Assembly (NCBI RefSeq): GCF_030812595.1
Contig: NZ_JAUSSZ010000002.1
Span: 124,001 to 188,000 of the forward strand
Source of the DNA: Arthrobacter bambusae
Lineage (GTDB): Bacteria; Actinomycetota; Actinomycetes; Actinomycetales; Micrococcaceae
DNA length: 64,000 nucleotides
Direction: 5' to 3'
Shown: positions 47,795-55,906 of the stretch, one piece after another
How positions within the stretch are numbered: position 1 is the stretch's first letter
How the letters are laid out: each line of letters opens with the position of its first letter
Position numbers and translations under genes: made by a program
The notes under the pieces: model-generated
Told to the model about the DNA's origin: nothing
Database searches by the model: none
What the model saw: only the letters and a program-made list of their open reading frames with translations

Positions 47795-49954
47795 ATGAGC
47801 TCCGAATCCATCACTGTAAGCCATCCCGCCCGGGACCAGAACGCCGCTGCTCCAGCCGCTCCAGGGGAGGCCGCTCTTGCCAAACGGTGGGAGCGCCTGG
47901 CCTACGGCGAAAATCAGCCGCGATGGGTCCGCCCCTCGGCGGCGGCGCTGCTCCTGGTTGCGGCGCTGGTCTACTTATGGAACCTGACGAATTCCGGGTA
48001 CGCCAATTCTTTCTACGCCGCGGCCATCCAGTCCGGGACAAAGGATTGGACTGCCTTGCTCTTCGCGTCCCTAGACCCATCGAATGCCATCACGGTCGAT
48101 AAACCGCCGGCAGCTTTCTGGATACCCGCACTGCTGGGCCGCGTCTTCGGATTCAGTTCCTTCACCATGCTTCTGCCCCAAGCCGTCATGGGAATCGCGT
48201 CCGTCGGGCTGCTCTACTTGGCCGTCAAGCGGGCGGCAGGACCAGCAGCAGGCCTTGTTGCGGGAGCCGCACTTGCCGCTACGCCGGTGGCCGCACTCAT
48301 GTTCCGTTTCAACAATCCCGACGCCATGATGGTCTTCTGCCTTATGGTGGCCGCTTGGCTGACAGTGGCCGCGACACAGAAAGCCAGCCCTGCCTTGCTT
48401 TTCTGGGCAGGCACGTTTGCCGGCATGGCCTTCCTGAGCAAGATGCTCGAAGGGTTGATGACCGTCCCGGCGCTTGGACTTGCCTACCTGTTGGCGGCCC
48501 CCGTCCCGCTCAAGAAGAGGCTTCTGCACCTGCTCGGTGCCGCGGGAGGCATCACCCTGGTCAGCGGCGCGTACGCCCTCGTTTTCCAGCTCACCCCGGT
48601 TTCCGCGCGGCCATACATGGCGGGCTCGCAAGGAAACTCGCTGTGGGAGCTCGTTTTCGGCTATAACGGGCTCAGCCGGATACTGGGACGCGGCAGCGAA
48701 TTTCCAGGGGGAGGTGCGGCACCTGACTTCGCACGCTATCCCAGTGGAGCGGGCGCTGCGCCCGGAGGCGGCGGGGCTGGATTCTCGTTCGGCGGCCCTC
48801 CCGGAGTCCTCCGCTTGTTCGGCGGCGAGTTCAGCGCGGAGGTGGCTTGGTTGCTGCCCACCGCGTTCCTCCTCCTGGCGGCTGGACTCTGGTTTACGCG
48901 CCGGGCGGCGAGAACCGATGCGATCCGTGCTTCCTTGGTCTTGTGGGGCACCTGGCTGGTCATCACAGCCGCGGTCTTTTCCTTCATGAGCGGCACTATC
49001 CATGCCTACTACACGGTCGAACTTGCTCCTGCCGTGGCCGCGTTGACCGGCATCGTCGGGGTCCAACTGTGGAGACACCGGTCCCAAGCTGCGTCCCGGG
49101 CAGTGCTTGTATCGGCGGTCCTGCTTACGTCGGTCTGGTCGTTTGCGCTGCTGTCCAGCGACACCGCTTGGCTTCCGTGGCTCCGTTGGACGGTGCTCGT
49201 TACGGGCGTCGTGGGCGCGGCCTTGATCGCGGCCGGTCCGATCCGGCTCGGGAGGGCCGGCGCAGCGGCGGCGATCCTGGCGCTCTTGTCAGCAGGACTT
49301 GGCACAGGTGCGTGGACCGTAGCCACCGCGGCTACGGGACATACGGGAGGCTCGCCAGCCGCCGGACCGGATTCGGGGAGGAACAACCAGTCGATGGGGC
49401 TGGCCGCCATCACGAGCCCGGCCAGTACAGGCTCACGTAACGGGGCATCCGGCCGCTTCCGTGATTCCGGTCCTGGCACCGCCCAAGCCATGGCAGGGGG
49501 ATTCACGGAACCCCTCGGAAATGCCGCAATGGACAAGCTTCTTCAGGGGTCGACGACGAAATGGTCTGCCGCAACAGTCGGGGCGAACAGCGCCGCCGCC
49601 CTCGAGCTGGGTTCAAATACCTCTGTGATGGCCATTGGCGGTTTCAGCGGTTCTGATCCGTTCCCGACCCTGGACCAGTTCAAGCAAATGGTTGCCTCTG
49701 GGCAGATTTCCTATTTCGTCCCGGGCAGTCCGTTTGGCGGCCCGGGTGGCCAAGGCCCACAAGGCAGGGCCGGTGCCCCGGAATCCGAAAATCCCGGTCA
49801 GGGTCCCGCGGCCCGCGGTGGCAATGGGGACGATTCGCGTGGCCTGGGACGGGCAGGCGGGAACGGCACCTCCTCGGCCATCACGCAATGGGTCGAAGCA
49901 ACGTTCCCGGCTACCACGGTAGGAGGGAGCACCGTCTACAAGCTGCACCAATGA
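47795..49954 (+). CDS. Membrane glycosyltransferase, ArnT/PMT-like (GT39/GT83 superfamily)
   Basis: The 719-residue polytopic protein has the acidic first extracytoplasmic loop typical of GT-C enzymes. SLDPSNAITVDKPPAAFWI near residue 100 carries the catalytic-type Asp. About 11-13 helices follow, then a Gly/Ser/Asn-rich extracellular tail (about 545-719) ending in a small conserved domain (WVEATFPATTVGGSTVYKLH). A Gly/Pro-rich loop (GGGAAPDFARYPSGAGAAPG) interrupts the membrane part, as in actinobacterial homologues. It likely transfers a sugar from the lipid donor made by the preceding gene onto a cell-surface target. ATG 47795 is preferred (GAAAGA just upstream) over GTG 47783. Confidence 0.87.
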   Translation: MSSESITVSHPARDQNAAAPAAPGEAALAKRWERLAYGENQPRWVRPSAAALLLVAALVYLWNLTNSGYANSFYAAAIQSGTKDWTALLFASLDPSNAITVDKPPAAFWIPALLGRVFGFSSFTMLLPQAVMGIASVGLLYLAVKRAAGPAAGLVAGAALAATPVAALMFRFNNPDAMMVFCLMVAAWLTVAATQKASPALLFWAGTFAGMAFLSKMLEGLMTVPALGLAYLLAAPVPLKKRLLHLLGAAGGITLVSGAYALVFQLTPVSARPYMAGSQGNSLWELVFGYNGLSRILGRGSEFPGGGAAPDFARYPSGAGAAPGGGGAGFSFGGPPGVLRLFGGEFSAEVAWLLPTAFLLLAAGLWFTRRAARTDAIRASLVLWGTWLVITAAVFSFMSGTIHAYYTVELAPAVAALTGIVGVQLWRHRSQAASRAVLVSAVLLTSVWSFALLSSDTAWLPWLRWTVLVTGVVGAALIAAGPIRLGRAGAAAAILALLSAGLGTGAWTVATAATGHTGGSPAAGPDSGRNNQSMGLAAITSPASTGSRNGASGRFRDSGPGTAQAMAGGFTEPLGNAAMDKLLQGSTTKWSAATVGANSAAALELGSNTSVMAIGGFSGSDPFPTLDQFKQMVASGQISYFVPGSPFGGPGGQGPQGRAGAPESENPGQGPAARGGNGDDSRGLGRAGGNGTSSAITQWVEATFPATTVGGSTVYKLHQ

Positions 49955-49974
49955 GTGGGCAGCCCCGCCCGGCG

Positions 49975-50802
49975 TCAGACCTCGTGCTGGAGACGCTTGA
50001 CGAACTGCTTGGTACGTTCTTCCCGCGGCCCGCGCAAGACCTCAGCGGCTGGTCCGCGCTCCACCACCACGCCGCCGTCCATGAAGATCACTTCATCGGC
50101 GACCTGGCGGGCAAAGGCGAGTTCGTGCGTCACGATCACCATGGTCCACCCCTCGTCGGCGAGTTCCTTGATGACTCCTAGTACTTCACCCACGAGTTCC
50201 GGATCCAGGGCCGAGGTGGGCTCGTCGAAGAGCAACAGTTGGGGTTTGAGGGCCAACGCGCGCACGATTCCCACCCGTTGTTGCTGCCCGCCCGACAGCT
50301 CGAAGGGGTAGGCGTCGCGTTTGTCCGCCAGGCCAACCCGGGCAAGGAGCCGCTCGGCCTCTGCCACGACTTCCGCCCGGGGACGCTTCTGGACCTGGAG
50401 CGGTCCCTCGATGATGTTCTTGAGCACCGTCATGTGCGGGAACAGGTTGTAGTGCTGGAACACCATGGCGCTCCGGTCCCGGAGGGCGGCGATCTCGCGC
50501 TTGCCCACCGTGCCGGCGAAATCCAGGGTCAGCCCCGCGCCGGATCCCCTGACCGTCCCGGCGTCCGCGTCCCCGAAGGTGACCGTGCCGGCGTCGGGCA
50601 CTTCAAGGCCGTTAAGTGAGCGCAGGACGGTTGTCTTCCCGGAACCGGAAGGCCCGATCAAGGCGACCACCTGTCCGCGGCGGACATCGATATCGATGCC
50701 GCGCAGCACCTCGTTGCTGCCGAAGGCTTTGGCGAGGTTCCGTGCGGACAAGACCAGCTTGGAGTTCCCCTCGGGGGTGTTGCTGGGCTCAGTGGGCGAC
50801 AT
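49975..50802 (-). CDS. Polar amino-acid ABC transporter, ATP-binding protein
   Basis: The 275-residue ATPase has Walker A GPSGSGKTT, Q-loop FQHYNLFPHMTVL, signature LSGGQQQRVGI, Walker B LLLFDEPTSALDP and H-loop THELAF, in the GlnQ/TcyC style. An insertion between Walker A and the Q-loop (about residues 75-100, Gly/Asp-rich) is longer than in E. coli GlnQ. Its 5' end overlaps the permease gene by 14 nt. It is the last gene of an SBP-permease-ATPase operon. Confidence 0.94.
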   Translation of the reverse strand: MSPTEPSNTPEGNSKLVLSARNLAKAFGSNEVLRGIDIDVRRGQVVALIGPSGSGKTTVLRSLNGLEVPDAGTVTFGDADAGTVRGSGAGLTLDFAGTVGKREIAALRDRSAMVFQHYNLFPHMTVLKNIIEGPLQVQKRPRAEVVAEAERLLARVGLADKRDAYPFELSGGQQQRVGIVRALALKPQLLLFDEPTSALDPELVGEVLGVIKELADEGWTMVIVTHELAFARQVADEVIFMDGGVVVERGPAAEVLRGPREERTKQFVKRLQHEV

Positions 50803-51454
50803 AACGGTCCAATCTGCGCTCCAGGGCGGACTGGCCCGTGGAGAGAACGAGGCAAATGACCCAGTAGACCAAGGCGGATTCGAGGTACAGGATCATGAAT
50901 TCCTGGCTGAAAGCGGCGATCTGCTGGGCGTTGCGGAAGAGTTCGGTGACCAGGATCAGTGAAGCCAGCGAGGTGTCCTTGACGAGGGAAATGAAGGTGT
51001 TGGACAGTGGCGGCACCGATACCCTGGCCGCTTGCGGGAGGATGATCCGCACGAGCGTTTGCGGTCGGGACATGCCAATGGTGTGCCCGGCCTCCCATTG
51101 GCCTTTGGGCACGGAAAGGATCGCGGCGCGGATGACCTCGGCCGCGTAACCGCCCACATTGAGGGAAAACGCGATGATGGCGCTCGGCCAAGGCTCCAGC
51201 TTCACGCCGATGCTCGGGAGGCCGTAGAAGATCACGAACAACTGCACCAGCAGGGGAGTGCCCCGGATCACCGAGATGTAGAAGCGCGCGACGGCGGAGA
51301 GCAGCCTGTTGGGGCTCAGGCGCAAGAGGGCAACGAGCAGTGCCAAGGCCAAGCCCAAGGCGAACGAGGCCAGGGTCAGGGGGATTGTGCCCGTGACCGC
51401 GCCACCGATGATTGGCCCGAAGGAACTCCAGACGAGGTCCCAGTTGAAGGTCAT
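50789..51454 (-). CDS. Polar amino-acid ABC transporter, permease
   Basis: The 221-residue inner-membrane permease of the His/Glu/Gln/Cys family has about five helices. It shows the EAA loop AGHTIGMSRPQTLVRIILPQ and the N-terminal FYISVIRGTPLLVQLFVIFY. Only one permease is encoded, implying a homodimeric channel as in cystine-type transporters. It lies 15 nt after the binding-protein stop and overlaps the ATPase gene. Confidence 0.94.
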   Translation of the reverse strand: MTFNWDLVWSSFGPIIGGAVTGTIPLTLASFALGLALALLVALLRLSPNRLLSAVARFYISVIRGTPLLVQLFVIFYGLPSIGVKLEPWPSAIIAFSLNVGGYAAEVIRAAILSVPKGQWEAGHTIGMSRPQTLVRIILPQAARVSVPPLSNTFISLVKDTSLASLILVTELFRNAQQIAAFSQEFMILYLESALVYWVICLVLSTGQSALERRLDRYVAH

Positions 51455-51469
51455 CTGTTCGGCCGCCGG

Positions 51470-52297
51470 CTACTTGGTAACGTCTGCGCCGAAGTACTTC
51501 TCGGAGATCTTGGCCAGGGTGCCGTCGGCCCGCAGGTCCGTCAGGGCTTTGTCTACTGCGTTCTTGAGTTCGGTGGATCCCTTGCGCAAGACCAAAGCGC
51601 TTTGTGTCTTGTCAGTGGTCTCGGCGGCGACCTTCAAGCCGGAGTCCGGGGTGCTCTTGGCGTAGTCGAGATAGGTCAGCTTGTCGTTGACGGTCGCGTC
51701 GACGCGGCCTTGGCGCACCAGGGCGACGGCTTGCGCCCAGCCTTCGACGGATTGGACGTTGGCGCCTGCATCAACCGCCATCTTGTAGAAGTTGCTGGTC
51801 AATGACTGGGCGGTGGTCTTGCCCTTGAGATCCGCGAAGCTGTGGATGGAATTGTTGTCGGACTTGGTCACGACAACCCCATTGGAGACCGTGTATGGCG
51901 CCGAGAAGTCGTACTTGGCCGTGCGCTCAGGGTTGATGGAGATCTGGTTGGCGATCATATCGAAGCGCTTGGCGTCAAGGCCCGCGAAGATGCCATCGAA
52001 CTGGGTCTCCTGGAACGTTGCCTTTACTCCGAGCTTGCCGGCGACGGCCTGGGCGATTTCGACATCGAAGCCCGTGAGGGGACCGGCCCCGTTGTCATGG
52101 AAGCTGAACGGCCGGTACGTGCCTTCGGTGGCGATGACGATCTCGCCTTTGGACTTGACGTCGGAGAGCGAAGTGTCTCCACCCGAGGTAGTCGACGGAG
52201 ATGAACCGCCGCTGCAAGCGGACAGTGCCAGCGCGACGGCGGCAAGGGTTGCGGACAGGGCGGTTCGGCGGGAAGGCAGGATCTTCATGGAAGCCAT
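51470..52297 (-). CDS. Polar amino-acid ABC transporter, substrate-binding lipoprotein (family 3)
   Basis: The lipoprotein signal ends in the lipobox ALSAC. The mature type-2 periplasmic-binding protein has the family-3 core IVIATEGTYRPFSFHDNGAG, LTGFDVEIAQAVAGKLGV and FDMIANQISINPERTAKYDF. The single-permease context and this sequence style fit cystine or related amino-acid uptake (TcyA/FliY-like), which is inferred. Start is ATG 52297 (275 residues) or 52288; the frame stays open to 52417 but adds no plausible sequence. A 5' leader of up to about 180 nt could be present if the promoter lies in the AT-rich patch near 52490. Confidence 0.92.
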   Translation of the reverse strand: MASMKILPSRRTALSATLAAVALALSACSGGSSPSTTSGGDTSLSDVKSKGEIVIATEGTYRPFSFHDNGAGPLTGFDVEIAQAVAGKLGVKATFQETQFDGIFAGLDAKRFDMIANQISINPERTAKYDFSAPYTVSNGVVVTKSDNNSIHSFADLKGKTTAQSLTSNFYKMAVDAGANVQSVEGWAQAVALVRQGRVDATVNDKLTYLDYAKSTPDSGLKVAAETTDKTQSALVLRKGSTELKNAVDKALTDLRADGTLAKISEKYFGADVTK

Positions 52298-52470
52298 CTT
52301 AGTCACGCGCCCGGACACGATTGGCGCGGGTGTACACAGGAGGACGCTTAATAAGGCTGAGTGGGGGCGGTCCCCAACAGCCCGCCACCACTCATCCCCC
52401 CAAAAGTGCTTCCGCACGCGCCACGAACCTTGGAAACCCGTTCAAGATTCAAAGGTCAGGCTGCGTCGCC

Positions 52471-52556
52471 TTCACACATTCATAATTATGCCACGATATA
52501 ATGGATTTATGAAAGAGGTTACGCGGTATTTTTTTACGCGGAATTTTTTTGCCTGA
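52471..52556. promoter_or_regulatory. AT-rich promoter-like patch with a short tandem repeat
   Basis: This stretch is far more AT-rich than its surroundings. It contains a perfect TATAAT (52497-52502) on the plus strand and CATAAT on the minus strand. It ends in a tandem repeat of about 16 bp (ACGCGGTATTTTTTT then ACGCGGAATTTTTTT) at the 3' end of the minus-strand membrane-protein gene. A 22-codon plus-strand reading frame (52488-52556) is present but unsupported. It may hold the transporter promoter and the terminator of the membrane-protein gene. Confidence 0.45.
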
Positions 52557-53256
52557 TCCTGCGGCTGGTCCGGCGTGCAACGGTCTTGGACAGCCAGATG
52601 CCTCCCAGGCCAAGCGCAGCCGCCAAGGCGGCAGAATAGTTGATGAGCGGCCTAAGCCACGTATTCGATAGCGGGATGAGCGGAAAGACCTGGGAAACGA
52701 TCAACAACACGAGGCCCAGGAGCAGCGTTGCCGATGCCGTCCGGAGCAGGACGGGACCCGGGTTTCTAATGGATCGCCACATGCCCGGGATAAGGCACGC
52801 GGCCACGTAGCCCGGGTAAAACCGTCCCAATGCCGCGTAGGCCTCCAGTGACGGTCCCCAATTCAGGCCGGTCAGGCCAACAGTGGAGCCCGAGGTGTCC
52901 ACCGAGAAGAAGAAGACGGCCGTCAGGACTGCCGTGCCTCCCAGGACCGCCAAGCCAATCGGCCCCCGGATGGCACGGTCCCCACCGCGCGAGCCAAAGG
53001 CCATGGCCACCTTGATGCCCAAGAGCAGGAACGTTGCGTAGAGCATGAACCGGAGCAGCAGGTTGCAGAGGTTGAAGCCGCCCAGCCATGCGTCGATCAG
53101 CAAGTACGGGCCCTCGATGCTGAGCAGGATGTCGAGGGTAAACAGCGCGAACAGGACGAACATCATCCGGTTCTCGCCCCGTATGGCGCTGGGAATACGA
53201 ATGGCCGTCAATATGAGGCAAATGAGCAGCGTGACCCAGGCCAACACGGTGATCAT
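52534..53256 (-). CDS. Polytopic membrane protein (about 7 helices), unknown family
   Basis: The 240-residue protein has about seven hydrophobic segments, an N-terminus ITVLAWVTLLICLILTAIRI and a basic tail SKTVARRTSRRIRQKNSA. I do not recognise a named family; the layout resembles membrane proteins found beside small HTH regulators in actinobacteria. The ATG at 53256 overlaps the upstream gene's TGA (ATGA), so translation is coupled. The C-terminal end lies in an unusually AT-rich stretch. Confidence 0.75.
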   Translation of the reverse strand: MITVLAWVTLLICLILTAIRIPSAIRGENRMMFVLFALFTLDILLSIEGPYLLIDAWLGGFNLCNLLLRFMLYATFLLLGIKVAMAFGSRGGDRAIRGPIGLAVLGGTAVLTAVFFFSVDTSGSTVGLTGLNWGPSLEAYAALGRFYPGYVAACLIPGMWRSIRNPGPVLLRTASATLLLGLVLLIVSQVFPLIPLSNTWLRPLINYSAALAAALGLGGIWLSKTVARRTSRRIRQKNSA

Positions 53257-53978
53257 CCCAGGTTCTCCCAAATTCTGTTGTTGTGGTCGAGCTCGTGCTC
53301 ATGGCGGCGTAGGGACCTGCCCAGTGCCTGCAGCCGCTCTCCGGCCAACAGGGCTAATTCGCCGTCGCTCATCCTGTCCAAGGCGTCCCGCCGGGCCCCC
53401 GGCGGCCATCCGGCTTCGGTCTCCGTGACGAGGCCGCTGGCCACGAGGCCTCCGGCCGGTCCGACGCCGGCGGCGCGGGATGTTGCCAAGGCCAGTTCCG
53501 GCGGCAGCCGGTTGGCTGTCAGATGGGCGGAGAAGTTCTGCGGTGCGATCCCGGTGGCCTCACTGACCCGGTGGCGCAGCTCGCCGTCGTCGATCGCGTC
53601 CACCCAGTTCCTGACCGAACTCGCGTGTGGAGTATCCGCCAAGTCCAAGGGCGGGACGCCGTCCCGGGGGTCCGAGCGCTCCACGATGGCACGCAGCAGA
53701 TCCATGGTGGAGACCTGGCTGACGAGTTCCGCATCGGTGGGGGGAACCTGGGTCCCACGAAGCGCCGCGTAGGCCTCGAATTGTGCCAATGCGTCGAAGG
53801 GATTCATGTCGAAGGCGCGGCTGATGCTCACGAGCGAACTCTCGGCCACCTTGCCGCGGACCAACTGCTGGGCCAGGGTGGAGCGTTTCACCCCCGAAAA
53901 GCGGCAGACATCGGCGGTGCTTGTGTCCGGAGCGATCCCGTGCAGCCAGCGTTGGAACGCCTTGGAAGGGAGGGGCAT
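53253..53978 (-). CDS. HTH domain regulator coupled to a membrane protein
   Basis: The 241-residue soluble protein has an N-terminal XRE-like helix-turn-helix (ADVCRFSGVKRSTLAQQLVR, about residues 22-41). A second region of similar flavour lies near 130-160 (RHRVSEATGIAPQNFSAHL), possibly a second HTH. The rest is Ala/Leu-rich and helical. It is the first gene of a two-gene unit with a membrane protein, an arrangement suggesting signal transfer from membrane to DNA or a regulated host-interaction module. No toxin or peptidase motif was seen. Confidence 0.72.
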   Translation of the reverse strand: MPLPSKAFQRWLHGIAPDTSTADVCRFSGVKRSTLAQQLVRGKVAESSLVSISRAFDMNPFDALAQFEAYAALRGTQVPPTDAELVSQVSTMDLLRAIVERSDPRDGVPPLDLADTPHASSVRNWVDAIDDGELRHRVSEATGIAPQNFSAHLTANRLPPELALATSRAAGVGPAGGLVASGLVTETEAGWPPGARRDALDRMSDGELALLAGERLQALGRSLRRHEHELDHNNRIWENLG

Positions 53979-54052
53979 GAACCACTTTCTGATAGTCGGG
54001 ACCGGCGGCCGGTTCCTGGCGGGAGGTTCCCGCCTGCTCGCATGAGGTCGAT

Positions 54053-54081
54053 TTTACGATGCAGGCACATTGAATTATGCT
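54053..54081 (+). promoter_or_regulatory. Candidate promoter for the ABC-F gene
   Basis: TTTACG (54053-54058) and TATGCT (54076-54081) are spaced 17 bp and resemble sigma-A boxes. Transcription would start at about 54088, immediately before a 15-bp hairpin, leaving a 5' leader of about 145 nt. Confidence 0.45.
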
Positions 54082-54089
54082 TGATTCTC

Positions 54090-54134
54090 GAACCCGCTGG
54101 TCCGCACACCCCCCAAGTACGGACCGGCGGGTTC
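54090..54134 (+). promoter_or_regulatory. 15-bp leader hairpin (attenuator candidate) before the ABC-F gene
   Basis: GAACCCGCTGGTCCG (54090-54104) pairs with CGGACCGGCGGGTTC (54120-54134) with a single G-U pair and is followed by TTCT. It lies 101 nt before the ABC-F start, just after a promoter-like site. ABC-F resistance genes are often controlled by antibiotic-sensitive attenuation, so this hairpin is a candidate premature terminator. It could also terminate transcripts from elsewhere. Confidence 0.6.
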
Positions 54135-54235
54135 TTCTATGCCCGACTCTTTTCGCACGGCAGGGCTTTCGCACGGACACCCCTTCGCATGGCCGGCCTT
54201 TCCGCTCGCGGGCGGAGCAGTGAGAGGATAGACCA

Positions 54236-55906
54236 ATGACTGCAACGCTTGTCGCCAAGGAACTCTCCGGCGGCCACGGTCACCGCACCTTGTTCTCGAA
54301 GCTTTCCCTCACTGTCGCGCCGGGAGATGTCGTCGGTGTTGTCGGCGCCAACGGCGCCGGGAAATCCACCCTGCTGCGCATCCTTGCGGGAGCTGACCGT
54401 CCCCAAGAGGGCACCGTCAACCTCGCTCCCAGTGACGCCTTTGTGGGCTGGCTGCCCCAGGAACACGAACGCACGCCCGGTGAAACCGTCGCCGCCTACA
54501 TCGCCCGCCGCACCGGTTGCGCCCAGGCGACGGAGGATATGGAGGCCGGCGCCGAAGGGCTCTCAGCCGGGACCCAGGACGCCGACGACGCGTACTCCCT
54601 CGCTTTTGACCGCTGGATGGCATCGGGAGCGGCGGACCTGGAGGACCGCATCCCCGCGGTGTTGGCGGAGCTCGGCCTGGAAGCCGGTCCGGAGGCTCTC
54701 ATGACCGGCTTGTCCGGCGGGCAGGCCGCCCGCGTTGCCCTGGCGGCGCTCCTGTTGAGCCGCTTCGACATCGTCCTCCTCGATGAGCCCACCAATGATT
54801 TGGACCTCGACGGACTTGCCCGCCTTGAATCATTCGTCCAGGGCCTCCGCGGCGGCGCGGTGCTGGTCTCGCATGACCGTGAGTTCCTGGCACGCTGCGT
54901 CACCAAGGTGCTGGAACTGGACCTTGCCCAGAACAGCGTGGCGGTCTACGACGGCGGATACGACTCCTTCCTCGAAGAGCGGGCGGTGGCCAAGCGGCAC
55001 GCCCGGGAACGTTACGAGGAGTTCGCCAACACCAAGGCAGATCTCGTGTCCCGGGCCAGGACGCAGCGCGAATGGAGCTCGCAGGGCGTCCGCAACGCCA
55101 TGAAAAAAAGTCCGGACAACGACAAAATCCGCAGGGCGGCGAGCGTTGAGTCCTCGGAAAAGCAGGCCCAGAAAGTCCGGCAGATGGAATCGCGTATCGC
55201 CCGGCTCGACGAGGTGGAAGAGCCGCGGAAGGAATGGCAGTTGCAGTTCAGCATCGGCCAGGCGCCGCGGTCCAGTGCCGTCGTCGCCACCTTGCGGGAC
55301 GTCGTCGCGCACCAAGGCGATTTCACGCTGGGACCCGTGAACCTCCAACTCAACGGCGGCGAACGGATTGGGATCACGGGGCCGAACGGCGCGGGAAAGT
55401 CCACCCTGCTGCGGCTGCTGCTGGGGCTTCAACAGCCCGACGCCGGAGACGCCTCCATGGGTGCGTCCGTGGCGGTCGGCGAGATCGACCAAGCACGGGG
55501 ACTGCTGGCGGGGCACCTCACCCTGGCGGACGCGGTCGAAGCCGTCCTGAACGACTGGAACTCCGCCGATGTCCGCACGCTCCTGGCCAAGTTCGGCCTG
55601 AAGGCGGACCACACCGCGCGGACCGTGGACTCCCTGTCCCCGGGCGAGCGGACCCGCGCTGCGCTCGCGTTGCTTCAGGCACGCGGGATCAACCTCCTGG
55701 TCCTCGACGAACCCACCAACCACCTCGACCTGCCGGCCATCGAGCAGCTTGAGGAAGCCCTCGAAAGCTACGACGGCGCGCTGCTGCTCGTCACGCACGA
55801 TCGCCGCTTGCTTGAAAACGTCCGGCTCGATGCCCGTTGGCACCTCGACAACGGCGCCGTGACCGAACTGCACCACACCACCGGATTAGGAAACAAAAAG
55901 CCATGA
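54236..55906 (+). CDS. ABC-F family ATPase (ribosome-associated, possible antibiotic resistance)
   Basis: The 556-residue protein has two ABC ATPase domains in tandem and no membrane helices, the ABC-F layout. Walker A motifs are GANGAGKST (37-45) and GPNGAGKST, signatures LSGGQAAR and LSPGERTR, and Walker B boxes LLDEPTNDLDLDGL and VLDEPTNHLDLPAI. The interdomain linker (SRARTQREWSSQGVRNAMKK) is of moderate length. ABC-F proteins act on the ribosome E site; some protect against macrolides, lincosamides or pleuromutilins. Whether this is a resistance factor is unknown. It overlaps the downstream exporter gene by 4 nt. AGAGGA lies about 8 nt before the ATG. Confidence 0.92.
   Translation: MTATLVAKELSGGHGHRTLFSKLSLTVAPGDVVGVVGANGAGKSTLLRILAGADRPQEGTVNLAPSDAFVGWLPQEHERTPGETVAAYIARRTGCAQATEDMEAGAEGLSAGTQDADDAYSLAFDRWMASGAADLEDRIPAVLAELGLEAGPEALMTGLSGGQAARVALAALLLSRFDIVLLDEPTNDLDLDGLARLESFVQGLRGGAVLVSHDREFLARCVTKVLELDLAQNSVAVYDGGYDSFLEERAVAKRHARERYEEFANTKADLVSRARTQREWSSQGVRNAMKKSPDNDKIRRAASVESSEKQAQKVRQMESRIARLDEVEEPRKEWQLQFSIGQAPRSSAVVATLRDVVAHQGDFTLGPVNLQLNGGERIGITGPNGAGKSTLLRLLLGLQQPDAGDASMGASVAVGEIDQARGLLAGHLTLADAVEAVLNDWNSADVRTLLAKFGLKADHTARTVDSLSPGERTRAALALLQARGINLLVLDEPTNHLDLPAIEQLEEALESYDGALLLVTHDRRLLENVRLDARWHLDNGAVTELHHTTGLGNKKP

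Noticed and set aside
52488..52556. 22-codon reading frame in the AT-rich patch
   Set aside because: No ribosome-binding site at the right distance, and it overlaps the end of the minus-strand membrane-protein gene; the Phe-rich product results from T-tracts.
53523..54239. Plus-strand frame ending at the ABC-F start, and a possible leader peptide from ATG 54044
   Set aside because: Most of it is antisense to the HTH gene. The short part from 54044 lacks a ribosome-binding site and would start upstream of the likely transcription start, so a leader peptide is not supported.
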